Positions 8,937 through 18,068 are shown, counted from the first letter of the stretch. The stretch is 60,854 nt of DNA from Opitutaceae bacterium (GCA_003151515.1 PLXS01000016.1:120654-181507), one strand, 5' to 3'. Translations and numbers: made by a program. The notes: generated by a model not told the origin, from the letters alone.

Positions 8937-10285
8937 GGGGCGGCGGCCTTTCTGTCGGCGAGCGCGTGCTCGATCTCCTTAATCTTGGCGTCCGTTATCG
9001 GGTAGAAGAAGATGGCCGCAGCGCCAAGGAGCGCCAGGACGCCCGGCACGACGCTGAACAGGAGCCGGATCCCCGCCACGGCCCGCGGCCCCTGCTCCGC
9101 GTTTGCGACGAATCCGCAGTAGGCCAGGAGCCAGCCCAGCGCGCCGGTCCCGATCGCGAGGCCCACCTTCTGCGAGAACACCGACGCCGAGAACAAGAGG
9201 CCGGTCGCCCTCCTGCCGAACTTCCACTCCCCGTAGTCCGCCGTATCTGCGTACATCGACCAGAGTATGGCGGGCGTCGGGCCGACGATGAAGTTCGCGG
9301 CCACGTTGAGCGTGATCAGCAGGGCGTAGGACTGGGGATCGACGAGGTAGAAGGCCGCCATCAGCGCCGCGTTCGCCACCGCCAGGGCGATCATGACCGT
9401 TCGCCGGTCGCCGAGCCTCAGGAAGAACTTGGTGCAGAATGCCCCCGCTATGAACGCGACCGACGCGCTGGTCGCGTACAGCGTGAACTTCTGCTCATCC
9501 CGGACGACGTACTTGAAGAAGTAGATGATCGAGCCGCCCCTGACGGCCGCGTTGATCAGCGTGAACAGCGCCGAGAAGAACAGGGCGATCCACGGCCGGT
9601 TTTTGAGGAGGCTCAGCAGGTCCGTCGCGAAATCGCCCTTCTGCTCGGCCGGGGTGCTGACGCGCTCCCTCGTCTGCGCGAAGGTGAAGAGGAACAGCGC
9701 CACAGAGGCGACGGAGAAGATGAGCATCGTATAGCGGATCCCCTCGGCGTCGTTGCCCCCGCCGAGCGCGTTCTTAAGGGGAACCACGAGGCGCACGATG
9801 AGGAACTGCCCGGTGAACGCGCACACGAACCGGTACGTCGAGAGCGACGTCCGCTCCTCCGACGAGTGCGACATCACGCCCATGAGCGCCGAGTAAGGGA
9901 TGTTTATCGCGGCGTACGCGAGCCACATGAGGCCGTAGGTCACGTAGGCGAAGACGAGCTTGCCGTGGGCCGACAGGTCCGGATTGAGGAACATCACGTA
10001 GCCGGCGACCCCGTAGGGGAGAGCGCCCCAGAGGATGTACGGCCTGAACTTCCCCCAGCGCGTCTTCGTGCGGTCGGCCAGCATCCCCACGGCCGGGTCG
10101 ATAACCGCATCGAACACCCGCAGCGCGAGCATCATCGTTCCGACCGCAACCGGCGCCAGCCCGAAGATGTCGGTGTAGTAATAGACCAGGAAGAGGTTGA
10201 AGAACTGGAAGTAGAAGTTCGAGGCCGTGTCCCCCAGGCCGTAGGCGATCTTCTCGACGAAGCTCAGGCGTTCGGGCGGTTCCAT
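8933..10285 (-). CDS. GPH-family sugar:cation symporter (MFS)
   Basis: The 450-residue protein has about 12 hydrophobic segments and the hallmarks of the glycoside-pentoside-hexuronide symporter family (melibiose carrier type): the opening EKIAYGLGDTASNFYFQ, the conserved RVFDAVIDPAVGMLADRTKTRWGKFRPYILWG after helix 2, and YADTADYGEWKFGRRATGL in the second half, with the paired acidic residues used for cation coupling. It should carry short glucosides over the inner membrane with Na+ or H+. ATG 10285 matches the usual start just ahead of the EKIAYG motif; the longer frame adds 19 residues of polar sequence. It is the first gene of a two-gene operon with GH30 and is divergent from the LacI-type regulator. 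Confidence 0.88.
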   Translation of the reverse strand: MEPPERLSFVEKIAYGLGDTASNFYFQFFNLFLVYYYTDIFGLAPVAVGTMMLALRVFDAVIDPAVGMLADRTKTRWGKFRPYILWGALPYGVAGYVMFLNPDLSAHGKLVFAYVTYGLMWLAYAAINIPYSALMGVMSHSSEERTSLSTYRFVCAFTGQFLIVRLVVPLKNALGGGNDAEGIRYTMLIFSVASVALFLFTFAQTRERVSTPAEQKGDFATDLLSLLKNRPWIALFFSALFTLINAAVRGGSIIYFFKYVVRDEQKFTLYATSASVAFIAGAFCTKFFLRLGDRRTVMIALAVANAALMAAFYLVDPQSYALLITLNVAANFIVGPTPAILWSMYADTADYGEWKFGRRATGLLFSASVFSQKVGLAIGTGALGWLLAYCGFVANAEQGPRAVAGIRLLFSVVPGVLALLGAAAIFFYPITDAKIKEIEHALADRKAAAP

Positions 10286-10451
10286 GGGGTTCAAGGACTT
10301 GACCGGGGTCCGGTTACCTGGCGGCTCGCGCTCGCGGATCAACGGCCGCCGGCGCGGGGATCATCCGTCCGGGAAACTGCGGCCCAAGCTCGCAGCGCAC
10401 TGGGGTAGCCGGGGTTCAAGGCGCTCCATCAAGCCGTCTTGGGTGCCAAAG

Positions 10452-10472
10452 TGTCAATCTTGATGTGCATCA
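10452..10472 (-). promoter_or_regulatory. Promoter and operator of the symporter-GH30 operon
   Basis: On the minus strand a perfect TTGACA box (10457-10452) is preceded by TGATGCACATCA (10472-10461). The layout TGCACA-N6-TTGACA is identical in spacing to that at the TonB receptor promoter (7111-7092). A CTTGAT -10-like box follows after 18 bases. The shared element supports joint control of both transcripts by the same repressor or activator. Confidence 0.55.
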
Positions 10473-10576
10473 TTTGTTGCATAACCAAGAGGCGCGGCCG
10501 GCCTCGCGGATTGGCCGCATTTTCCAGAGCGAAGTCCAGAAAATAACCCGGCCCTACGGCGCATGCCTATGGCCCG

Positions 10577-10607
10577 TGATGTGCATGACTCTTTTACTAC
10601 TTGTAAT
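10577..10607 (+). promoter_or_regulatory. Possible autoregulatory site of the LacI-type gene
   Basis: A second TGATGTGCAT (10577-10586) repeats the operator-like sequence at 10461-10470 exactly. A TGTAAT -10-like hexamer lies 15 bases further on (10602-10607), and the operator would cover the expected -35 position. This would suit negative autoregulation of the regulator gene that starts near 10.72 kb. No good -35 box is visible, so this is tentative. Confidence 0.35.
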
Positions 10608-10716
10608 TGGGCACCTCCTTTGCTCTGCTCGAGGCACCCGACCTCAATCCCCGCAAGGAATGCGAAATCGCGATTCGTCCCGGAGCAACGCAGTCAATTA
10701 ACCATCCCTTCCCCCA

Positions 10717-11775
10717 ATTAGCTCCTCCATCAACCAGCAGGCCATCGCCGAGAAGCTCAAGCTGTCGCGCTCGACGGTCTCCCGGAGCCTGGCCAACCAT
10801 CCCGCGATAAGCGCGGACACGCGGGCGCGGGTGCAGAACCTCGCGGCCAAGATGGGCTATCGCGGGAATCCGACGCGCACGATCCGCAGGTCCCGGCAGA
10901 GCAAACCCCTGACGATCGGCATCTTGATCAACGTGCCCGCAAAGGACGTGGCGATGGCGACGTTCCCGTTCATCCTGCAGGGCATCCGGGAGAGGGCGAG
11001 CATCGAGCACGTCTCCGTTGACGTGTGCTTCGAGAATCCCGCGTCCTTTGAGCCCTCGGTGCGCCCCCAGAGCATCTTCCGCAACATCCGCAGCAATGAC
11101 TGGCGGGGCACCGTCCTCATCTATCCGTTCCCCGAGCATTCCGTCGCGATGATCGCGAAGAAGATCTCGGCGGTCGCGGTCCTCGAGAACTATGACACGC
11201 CCAGCGTCGACACCATAGACACGGACGACTCCGTCGGAATCCTCGCGCTCGTTACCCGCCTGGCGGCGGCCGGGCACAAGAAAATCGGCTTCCTCACGTG
11301 GGAGTCCTACGCCGTCGTCGGCCACTGGGCGACGAAGCGGTTCGGCGGATACGTCGAGGCGCTGTTCTCGCTCGGGCTGGAGTTCCGGCCCGGCTGGGCG
11401 GTGAACGTCCACAAGGCGGGGCCGCACATCAAGCAGGAGCACCTCACCGACCACGTCCTCGGCCTCATGAGGGGCGAGGGCGTGACGGCGTGGGTCTGCG
11501 CGGCGGACCACCAGGCATACGCCCTCATGGAGGAGCTCAGGGTCCGCGGGGTCCGGGTCCCGGAGGACTGCTCCGTCACCGGGTTTGACGGCCTGGAGCC
11601 GCCGCCGGGCTCCCGTCGCCTCGCCTCGATCCGCGTTCCCCACGAGGACATCGGCGCCTCGGCGGTCGCGCGCCTGCTTAACCGCATCGTGCACCCGAAG
11701 GCGCCCCGCCGTAAAATCCTTGTCGAGGGGATGCCCGTTGAGGGGGAGACCATAGCCGCGCCCCCGGGGACCTGA
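10717..11775 (+). CDS. LacI-family transcriptional regulator with a non-AUG start
   Basis: The protein (about 352 residues) has the LacI-type DNA-binding helix-turn-helix at its very start (INQQAIAEKLKLSRSTVSRS), the hinge region NLAAKMGYRGN, and a periplasmic-binding-protein-like sensor domain to the end, with the family segments KIGFLTWE and CSVTGFDGLEPP. It should bind paired palindromic operators and respond to a sugar. The frame is closed upstream by TAA at 10699, and between this stop and the helix-turn-helix there is no ATG, GTG or TTG; only ATT (10717) or ATC (10729) would give a full DNA-binding domain. The first GTG (10831) would delete it. A rare start codon, or a local sequence error, must be assumed. 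It is divergent from the symporter operon and precedes GH16. Confidence 0.8.
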   Translation: MSSSINQQAIAEKLKLSRSTVSRSLANHPAISADTRARVQNLAAKMGYRGNPTRTIRRSRQSKPLTIGILINVPAKDVAMATFPFILQGIRERASIEHVSVDVCFENPASFEPSVRPQSIFRNIRSNDWRGTVLIYPFPEHSVAMIAKKISAVAVLENYDTPSVDTIDTDDSVGILALVTRLAAAGHKKIGFLTWESYAVVGHWATKRFGGYVEALFSLGLEFRPGWAVNVHKAGPHIKQEHLTDHVLGLMRGEGVTAWVCAADHQAYALMEELRVRGVRVPEDCSVTGFDGLEPPPGSRRLASIRVPHEDIGASAVARLLNRIVHPKAPRRKILVEGMPVEGETIAAPPGT

Positions 11776-11783
11776 CATCCGAG

Positions 11784-11804
11784 AGGGCCGAAGCCCTTCG
11801 TTTT
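11784..11804 (+). terminator. Weak intrinsic terminator after the LacI-type gene
   Basis: AGGGC (11784-11788) pairs with GCCCT (11793-11797) around a CGAA tetraloop, with one further G-T pair, and is followed by TCGTTTTCG. The stem is short, so termination may be partial and the GH16 gene 79 bases later could receive read-through. Confidence 0.35.
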
Positions 11805-11883
11805 CGTGGCAGGCGCTTCCCACAGATGCCCGGCACCCGCGCCTCCACCCGTGAGTCAGGCCATGTGACATCGACGGCCATTT

Positions 11884-13863
11884 ATGAAGCCTGCAACGCC
11901 CAGAATCGTTCTCGGCGCCCTCCTTGCGGCGATCACCCTGGCGGCCGCCGCGGCGGCGCACGCCCAGTCCGCCTCCCCCCAGCTCGTCTGGGACGATGAG
12001 TTCAACGGGCCGGTGGGATCGGGCCCGGATCCCACGAAGTGGGTCTACGACCTCGGGGTCGGCAACCCGGCCGGCTGGGGCAACAACGAGCTGGAGACCT
12101 ACACGAACTCGCGAAACAACTCGCTCATCGTCAGCGACCCGGCCGCCACAGACGGCAAGGCGCTCGCGATCCGGGCCCAATACACCAACGGGACCTACAC
12201 GTCCGCGCGGATCAACACCTCGACGACCTTCAACTTCACGTACGGGCGCATCGAGGCGCGCGCGAGCATGCCGACCGGGATCGGGTGTTGGCCCGCCTTC
12301 TGGGCCCTTGGGAGCGACATCACGACGGTCAGCTGGCCGGCGTGCGGCGAAATCGACGTCATGGAGTGGGTCGGCCAGACGCCCGGCACGATCTACGGCT
12401 CGCTTCACGCCACCGGCTACTCCGGCGCCAGCGCGCTCACGGCGTCCACCACGCTGCCCGGCAACGCGGTCTTCAGCGGCGCGTACCACGTGTTTGCGGT
12501 CGACTGGTACCCGGGCGAGATCGTCTTCTCGGCCGACGGCGCGGTCTACGAGGTGCGCCAGCAGAGCGCCATACCCGCGGGCTCGAGCTGGCCGTTCAAC
12601 CAGAACTTCTTCATCCTCCTGAACTTTGCCATCGGGGGGAACTGGCCGGGGTCGCCCAACGCGCAGACCGTCTTCCCCCAGGACTACCGCGTCGACTATG
12701 TGCGCGCGTACTCGCTCCCGTCGACGCCTCCGCCGAACCTGGTTTGGCCGCCTTCCCCACCTTCGAATGTCTCCGCGTACTTTTCCGCCGCGTCGCAGGT
12801 GAACGTCATGTGGCAGGCGCCGTTCAGCACCTTTGGAGCGGCGATATCGGGCTATGTGCTTCAGCGCGCAAACGACCCCGCGTTTACGCAGGGCCTGACG
12901 TCGTGGAGCCTCGGGAACACGACATCGTTCTCGGACACGTCGGCGGTCGCCGGCGGCACCTACTACTACCGGTTGTCGGCGGTCAGCCCCAACGGGACCT
13001 CGGCCTCCTCGGCCGGCGTCCAAGCCTCGGCCCTGGTGGCCGCCGCAGACTCGAAGCTTCTCAACATCTCGACCCGGGGCTTCGTGGGAACGGGCGCCGA
13101 CGTCCTTATCGCGGGATTCTATGTATCGGGCTCGACGCCAAAGACCGTCCTGATCCGCGCATCAGGCCCGGCGCTTGCCGCGGAGCCCTTCAACATCCCC
13201 GGCGTGCTGCCCGACCCCGAGCTCCAGGTCTACAGCGGCAGCTCGGTCATTGCGTCCAACACCGGCTGGGGCGGCAGCGCGCGGATAGTCGCGGCCGCGA
13301 GCGCGGCGGGCGCGTTCACATGGTCCGATCCAAAGAGCGCGGATTCCGCCCTGCTTCTCACCCTGCCGCCGGGGCCGTACACCGCCATCGTGTCCGGGAC
13401 AAGCGGGGACACGGGCGTCTCTCTGGTCGAGGTCTACGACCCGAACTCGCCCGGAGAGGCGTCGAAGCTCACCAACATCTCGACCCGGGGATTCGTGGGA
13501 ACGGGCGCCGACGTCCTCATCGCGGGATTTTACATCGGGGGAGAGGCAACCAAGACGGTGCTCGTGCGCGCGTCGGGACCCGCCCTCGCCCCGGAACCTT
13601 TCGACGTGTCCGGCGTGCTGCCCGACCCGGAGCTGCAGGTGTACAACAGCAGCTCGGAAGTCATCGCGTCCAACAGCGCCTGGGACGGAAGCCCGGAGAT
13701 GGCAGCGGCCGCGAGCACCGTGGGCGCATTCTCGTGGGAAAGCGCCCCCACCAACGATTCCGCCTTGCTTCTGACGCTGCCTCCGGGCCAGTACACGGCG
13801 ATCGTGTCGGGCGGCAACGCCGACACCGGCGTAGCGCTCGTCGAGGTGTACGAGGTTCCCTAG
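11884..13863 (+). CDS. Secreted GH16 beta-glucanase with FnIII and two C-terminal modules
   Basis: The 659-residue protein has a signal peptide (1-28, ending AHAQ), a GH16 jelly-roll domain (about 33-278), a fibronectin-III-like domain (about 288-378) and two tandem modules of about 120 residues starting ISTRGFVGTGADVLIAGF (about 393 and 528). The active site GEIDVMEW (155-162) is complete: nucleophile Glu156, Asp158 and acid/base Glu161. The one-residue-longer E-x-D-x-x-E form is the bulged type seen in laminarinases and related beta-1,3-glucanases. The tandem modules are common at the ends of secreted proteins in Verrucomicrobiota; their role (surface attachment or export) is not established. 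It is likely the extracellular enzyme that first cuts the polymer. Two decayed pieces of the same module family lie at 38.1-38.5 kb. Confidence 0.9.
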   Translation: MKPATPRIVLGALLAAITLAAAAAAHAQSASPQLVWDDEFNGPVGSGPDPTKWVYDLGVGNPAGWGNNELETYTNSRNNSLIVSDPAATDGKALAIRAQYTNGTYTSARINTSTTFNFTYGRIEARASMPTGIGCWPAFWALGSDITTVSWPACGEIDVMEWVGQTPGTIYGSLHATGYSGASALTASTTLPGNAVFSGAYHVFAVDWYPGEIVFSADGAVYEVRQQSAIPAGSSWPFNQNFFILLNFAIGGNWPGSPNAQTVFPQDYRVDYVRAYSLPSTPPPNLVWPPSPPSNVSAYFSAASQVNVMWQAPFSTFGAAISGYVLQRANDPAFTQGLTSWSLGNTTSFSDTSAVAGGTYYYRLSAVSPNGTSASSAGVQASALVAAADSKLLNISTRGFVGTGADVLIAGFYVSGSTPKTVLIRASGPALAAEPFNIPGVLPDPELQVYSGSSVIASNTGWGGSARIVAAASAAGAFTWSDPKSADSALLLTLPPGPYTAIVSGTSGDTGVSLVEVYDPNSPGEASKLTNISTRGFVGTGADVLIAGFYIGGEATKTVLVRASGPALAPEPFDVSGVLPDPELQVYNSSSEVIASNSAWDGSPEMAAAASTVGAFSWESAPTNDSALLLTLPPGQYTAIVSGGNADTGVALVEVYEVP

Positions 13864-14149
13864 CGGCCGGCCCTCGGTCAAAACTCCGTCCGTCAGGCAG
13901 GCGCGCAACCCTGGTTCAGGCCGACAGCCATTCGACTCCGAGAGGGGCGAGCTAGTGGCCGTTGCACGCTCGTGAACGCTTGTGCGTAAATCCCGGGCCC
14001 TCCGTGGCCACAAAGTTAACAAAAATGAGCACTAAAAAATGCATCGAATAATTTAAGCAATATGTAATATGAACATGTTTGTTAATAATTAGTTAAGATA
14101 AATAGTTCGGATCATCTATGCACTATTAAACCAATTAAATTACCAAAAA
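13864..14149. other. Intergenic region with AT-rich stretch
   Basis: The first part (to about 14005) has GC-rich sequence without a convincing gene. From about 14010 to 14150 the sequence turns sharply AT-rich, with many A and T runs and an ATGCAT palindrome, much like the AT-rich part of the gap at 7.11-7.27 kb. It lies directly upstream of the GTGCAC boxes before the GH1 gene and probably belongs to its promoter region. Confidence 0.4.
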
Positions 14150-14223
14150 TGTGCACACTTTTCCCTTGCGTTAGCGCGAAACGCGACTGCTCATGGTGCA
14201 CAACTCAGTCCCGGCCCGAATTC
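14150..14223 (+). promoter_or_regulatory. Operator-like boxes and repeated module upstream of GH1
   Basis: TGTGCACA (14150-14157) and GGTGCACA (14195-14202) flank a possible weak promoter: TTGCGT (14166-14171), 17 bases, GCTCAT (14189-14194). CCGGCCCGAATTC follows at 14211-14223. The 32 bases that end in this box (14192-14223) align without gaps with 7279-7310 at about 24 identical positions. The layout resembles the TonB receptor promoter region and argues for control by the same LacI-type protein. Confidence 0.45.
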
Positions 14224-14369
14224 AACCGGGCACGATGGCAACCCCGACGCCAGACAGTCCCATCCCGATGATCTCAGGTTTTCCCGATGTTGCGCCGTCC
14301 CTGGACGCCGCTGTTCACGCGGCGGCCGGCGGCCACGCGGCTTGCGGGGCCTGAGCATACGCCTGATTC

Positions 14370-15725
14370 ATGCCCCCGCGCTCATCCGCTTTTCACTTCC
14401 CAAAGAATTTCGTCTGGGGTGTATCCTCAGCCGCCGCCCAGATCGAGGGTGCGTCCACCGCGGACGGAAAAGGCGAGTCGATATGGGACCGCTTCGCGAA
14501 GCGCCGGGGCAACATCCTGCACGGGGACAAGCTCGATCCCGCGTGCGATCATTACCACCGCTATCCGCAGGACCTCGCGCTCATGCGCAGCCTCGGGGTG
14601 CGCCACTACCGCCTCTCGCTTTCCTGGCCGCGCGTGTTCCCAAACGGCGACGGCGCCGTCAACCAGCGGGGGCTGGACTTCTATGACCGCCTGATCGACA
14701 CGATCCTCGAGAACGGCATCACGCCGTGGGTGACGATGTTCCACTGGGACCTTCCCCAGGCGCTCGAGGACCGCGGGGGCTGGCGCTCGAGGATCGTGCC
14801 CGAGGCGTTCGCCGGCTATGCCGACGCGATCGTGCGCACCCTGGGCGACCGTGCGAAGAATTGGATCACCGTTAACGAGATCCGGTGCTTCACCACCCAG
14901 GCCTACGGGACGCCCAACAAGGCTCCGGGGGCAAGGGAGGGCAGGCAGGTGCTCAACCAGACGATCCACAACGCCCTTCTGTGCCATGGCCAAGGCGTCA
15001 GGGCCGTGCGCGAGTTCGGCGGCCGCGGAGCCAGGTGCGGGCTCAGCGATAACTGCGAGACCGTCATTCCCGTGACGGAGTCGGCGGCCGACGTCGCGGC
15101 CGCGCACGAGTGCTTCGCGTCGGCCAACCTGGCCGTCCTCGACCCGATCTACCGGGGCCGGTACTCGGAGGCGTACCTGCGCGGCTGCGGCCGGTTCCGC
15201 CCCAAGGTCGAGCGCGGGGACTTCTCGCTGATCAGCCTGCCGACGGACTTCCTGGGCCTGAACGTCTATGCTGGCCTCTTCGTGCGGCGCAGAGCCGACG
15301 GCAAGGCCCAGCTCCTGTATCCGTCGGCCAGCTACCCACGCACCGACAGCCCCTGGCTGCACCTCGCGCCCCGCGCCCTCTACTGGGCCCCCCGGCTCGC
15401 CGCGAACGTCTACGGCGTCAAGGACGTCTACATCACCGAGAACGGCTGCGGCTACGACGACGACGTCGTCAAGGGCGGCGAATGCCTGGACCTTCACAGG
15501 ATCGAGTACCTGCGCAGCTACCTGAAGGAGCTTCACTGCTCCATCGCCGACGGTACCCCTGTGCGCGGCTACTTCGTCTGGTGCTTCCTCGACAACTTCG
15601 AGTGGACCGACGGCTACACGAGGCGCTTCGGCATCGTCCACAACAACTTCCGGACGCAGCGCCGCACGCCGAAGCTGAGCGCGTACTGGTACAAGTCCAT
15701 CATAGAGGCCAACCGGATCCTCTAA
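14370..15725 (+). CDS. GH1 beta-glucosidase
   Basis: The 451-residue protein has no signal peptide and covers a complete GH1 (beta/alpha)8 barrel: FPKNFVWGVSSAAAQIEG at the start, YRLSLSWPRVFPNG (80-93), the acid/base in WITVNEI (Glu170), the nucleophile in ITENG (Glu357) and the C-terminal GYFVWCFLDNFEWTDGY aglycone/glycone loop. It should release glucose from short beta-glucosides in the cytoplasm after uptake. The usual acid/base motif is TxNEP; here the proline is isoleucine, which is uncommon. ATG 14370 gives the normal family N-terminus. No clear Shine-Dalgarno site is seen. It completes the set receptor, outer enzyme, symporter, inner enzyme. Confidence 0.92.
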   Translation: MPPRSSAFHFPKNFVWGVSSAAAQIEGASTADGKGESIWDRFAKRRGNILHGDKLDPACDHYHRYPQDLALMRSLGVRHYRLSLSWPRVFPNGDGAVNQRGLDFYDRLIDTILENGITPWVTMFHWDLPQALEDRGGWRSRIVPEAFAGYADAIVRTLGDRAKNWITVNEIRCFTTQAYGTPNKAPGAREGRQVLNQTIHNALLCHGQGVRAVREFGGRGARCGLSDNCETVIPVTESAADVAAAHECFASANLAVLDPIYRGRYSEAYLRGCGRFRPKVERGDFSLISLPTDFLGLNVYAGLFVRRRADGKAQLLYPSASYPRTDSPWLHLAPRALYWAPRLAANVYGVKDVYITENGCGYDDDVVKGGECLDLHRIEYLRSYLKELHCSIADGTPVRGYFVWCFLDNFEWTDGYTRRFGIVHNNFRTQRRTPKLSAYWYKSIIEANRIL

Positions 15726-15743
15726 GGGCGCGCCGGGCCGGCC

Positions 15744-15785
15744 GGGCGCGGAGAAAATGCTCCCCGCGCCCCCGGTTCCGGGTTT
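15744..15785 (+). terminator. Intrinsic terminator after GH1
   Basis: GGGCGCGG (15744-15751) pairs with CCGCGCCC (15764-15771), with a few extra pairs inside around the loop AGAAAATG. A GGTTTTC stretch with four Ts follows at about 15780-15786. It separates GH1 from the FUSC-family gene, whose ATG lies at 15801. Confidence 0.5.
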
Positions 15786-15800
15786 TCATGCGGGCGACGG

Positions 15801-17987
15801 ATGAACCCGCGGCACCTGAGGAACCAAATTGTCGAGCACTTCGAGCTGCACGTTGACGGCACGAGGGCGCTGCGCGCGACGCTGGCGTTCGGCATTCCCC
15901 TCGCGATCGCGCACGCGCTTCACCGACCGACCGACGCGATCTTCGTCTCGCTGACCGCGCTCAACCTCTCCCAGCCGGACCTGCGGGGAACCTACCACGT
16001 GCGCGTCGTGCTCCTCGCGGCGATGACCGCGATAGCGGCGGCATCGGCCTTCCTCGGCGTCGCGTGCGCGGACTCGACGGTCGCTGCGGTCCTGGCCATG
16101 GGCGTCCTCGCCCTCCTTGGCGGGGTCTGGCGGCACCTGAGCGCCGACTACGGGCCGTCGGCGGCCGTGTCCTCGGCGCTGCTCTTCCTCCTCGGCCTCT
16201 CCGTGCACGGCGGCTGGCAGGGCGGCCTTCACCTGGCGGCCCTCGCCGCGGCCGGCGGGGCGGTGGCGACGCTCCTTCACGTCGTCTACTGGCTCGTGCG
16301 CCCGCAGCACGCGCTGCGAAACGCCGTGGCCGAAACCTGGGTCGCCCTCTCGGACATGGTCCTGTCGATGCGTCCGGCCGGCCCGCGGGGCGCGGCGGCG
16401 CCCGGCTCGGGCATCGACGGGCGCGAGCGCGACCTCAGGGCTGCGCTCGACCGCACCTTCCTCATCCTGAAGGAGGCGCAGAACCCGAGGCAGGCCGTGC
16501 TCCTCGCACACCTGGAGGAGATGCGCCTCGAGGCCGTCCAGGTCTCGATGCGCGCGGTGGCGCTCAACGCGTCGATCGAGGCCGTCCTGGGCCGGCCAGA
16601 GTTCGCGCGGTGCCTTCCGGCAATCGACTCCGCGATCAAGGCGCTTGGCGACGCGGCGCGCTCGGTCGCGCTGACGCTCATCATGCACCGCGACGAGGAC
16701 TATGCGGCGTCGTCCCTGCGCCTGCGCCGCTGCCAGCACCTGATCCGGGCGGCCGCGGAGCAGGTCGCGGCCGTCCCCTCGGGCGGCGCGGACGCCGCGC
16801 AGATGACCGCGGCATTTGAGCAGCTCGAGCGGCTCCTGCCCCACACCCGGTCGGCCGTGTCCGAGACGGCGGGGCATGCGATAAGGAGCATCGGCCTGCT
16901 GCCCGGACTTTCCGAGATCGGGGGCCTGTCGCTGAGGTCGCTCGGGGCGTGGGTGCGCCCGTCGGCGCGGCCGGACCCGCTGCTCGTTCGCCACGCCGCC
17001 CGGATGGCGGCCCTCACCATGATCGCCGTCGCGATCTACAAGGGCTTCGACGTCGCGCATGGCTACTGGATTGCGCTCACGATCCTCGTCGTCCTGCAGC
17101 CCGACTTCGGGTCCACCCGCCAGCGGGCCGGTGCCCGCATCGCCGGCACGCTTGCGGGAAGCATCTTTGCGAGCGGCCTGCTCCTCATCCGGATGCCGCT
17201 GCCGGTGATCGACGCCCTCGCTGCGGTCACCGCCTTCTTCTTCAGCTACTACCTGCGGCGCAGATACCGCGTCGCCGTGTTCTTCGTCACGGTCTACCTC
17301 ATCCTTATCACGGAGACCCTGGCCGACGTGTCGCTCGACTTCATGTTCGTGCGGGTCTTCGCCACGCTCCTTGGCGGCGGCATGGCGCTCATCGCGGCGT
17401 TCCTCTTCTGGCCCGTCTGGGAGCGGGAAAAGTTCTCGACGCTGCTTGCCGCCGCCATCCGGGCCAACCAGGCGTTCCTGCAATCGCTGACCGCCGGCGC
17501 GGGGCCGCCCACGTCGGCGGGCTCGGCGCCGCTCCTTGCGCGGCGCAAGGCGGAGAACGCCAACAGGAACCTGTCCGCCTCCCTGGAGCGGATGATGGGC
17601 GAGCCGGTGGCGCTCCGTGAGTTCCCCGAGCGCTCGGCAGCTCTAGCCACCTACAACCAGCGCCTCACGCGCGCCCTTACCGCGCTCGCCGTGCAGCTTT
17701 CTCACGCGCTGGGATCCGCGGATCCCGCCCTGTCCGGGTTCGCGGCGCAGGTCGCCGGCATGATCGGGGACCTCGCGGGCGTCGTCGAGGGTGGCTTCGG
17801 TGAGCCGGCAACCGCCGAGTTGGCCGGGAGGTTGGCCAGGCTCGAGTCGCAGTTTGCGGTATGCCCTTCCCGGGACGCCCCCGGCGCCGCGGCAGCCGGC
17901 TCGCCGGGGGGCGTGGCCCTGGCCCAGCTGGCGAAGGCGATCGCCGAGGTCCGGGCGATGACGCTTGCGATGGGCATGGCCGCGTAG
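15801..17987 (+). CDS. FUSC-family membrane protein (putative exporter)
   Basis: The 728-residue protein has two membrane bundles: about six hydrophobic segments between residues 25 and 170 and a second set between about 395 and 545, each followed by a helical cytoplasmic region. The second bundle carries the FUSC-type motif YWIALTILVVLQPDFGSTRQRAGARIAGTLAGS (about 415-447), as in YccS and the aromatic-acid exporter AaeB. The family is thought to move aromatic acids or similar compounds outward, but few members are characterised. Length and two-bundle layout are normal for YccS-type proteins. It lies after the GH1 terminator and 81 bases ahead of GH47, so it need not belong to the glucan locus. 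Confidence 0.8.
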   Translation: MNPRHLRNQIVEHFELHVDGTRALRATLAFGIPLAIAHALHRPTDAIFVSLTALNLSQPDLRGTYHVRVVLLAAMTAIAAASAFLGVACADSTVAAVLAMGVLALLGGVWRHLSADYGPSAAVSSALLFLLGLSVHGGWQGGLHLAALAAAGGAVATLLHVVYWLVRPQHALRNAVAETWVALSDMVLSMRPAGPRGAAAPGSGIDGRERDLRAALDRTFLILKEAQNPRQAVLLAHLEEMRLEAVQVSMRAVALNASIEAVLGRPEFARCLPAIDSAIKALGDAARSVALTLIMHRDEDYAASSLRLRRCQHLIRAAAEQVAAVPSGGADAAQMTAAFEQLERLLPHTRSAVSETAGHAIRSIGLLPGLSEIGGLSLRSLGAWVRPSARPDPLLVRHAARMAALTMIAVAIYKGFDVAHGYWIALTILVVLQPDFGSTRQRAGARIAGTLAGSIFASGLLLIRMPLPVIDALAAVTAFFFSYYLRRRYRVAVFFVTVYLILITETLADVSLDFMFVRVFATLLGGGMALIAAFLFWPVWEREKFSTLLAAAIRANQAFLQSLTAGAGPPTSAGSAPLLARRKAENANRNLSASLERMMGEPVALREFPERSAALATYNQRLTRALTALAVQLSHALGSADPALSGFAAQVAGMIGDLAGVVEGGFGEPATAELAGRLARLESQFAVCPSRDAPGAAAAGSPGGVALAQLAKAIAEVRAMTLAMGMAA

Positions 17988-18068
17988 GCGGCTTCGCTCG
18001 GCGCGGGTTTGCGTCGCGCCCCGCGCGGCCCCTTAATGGCGAAACCGCTGCCCTCCTTCCCAAGAGCG

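Noticed and set aside
10597..13023. An 808-codon minus-strand frame across the LacI-type and GH16 genes
   Set aside because: It is antisense to two well-supported genes and shows only charged low-complexity sequence.
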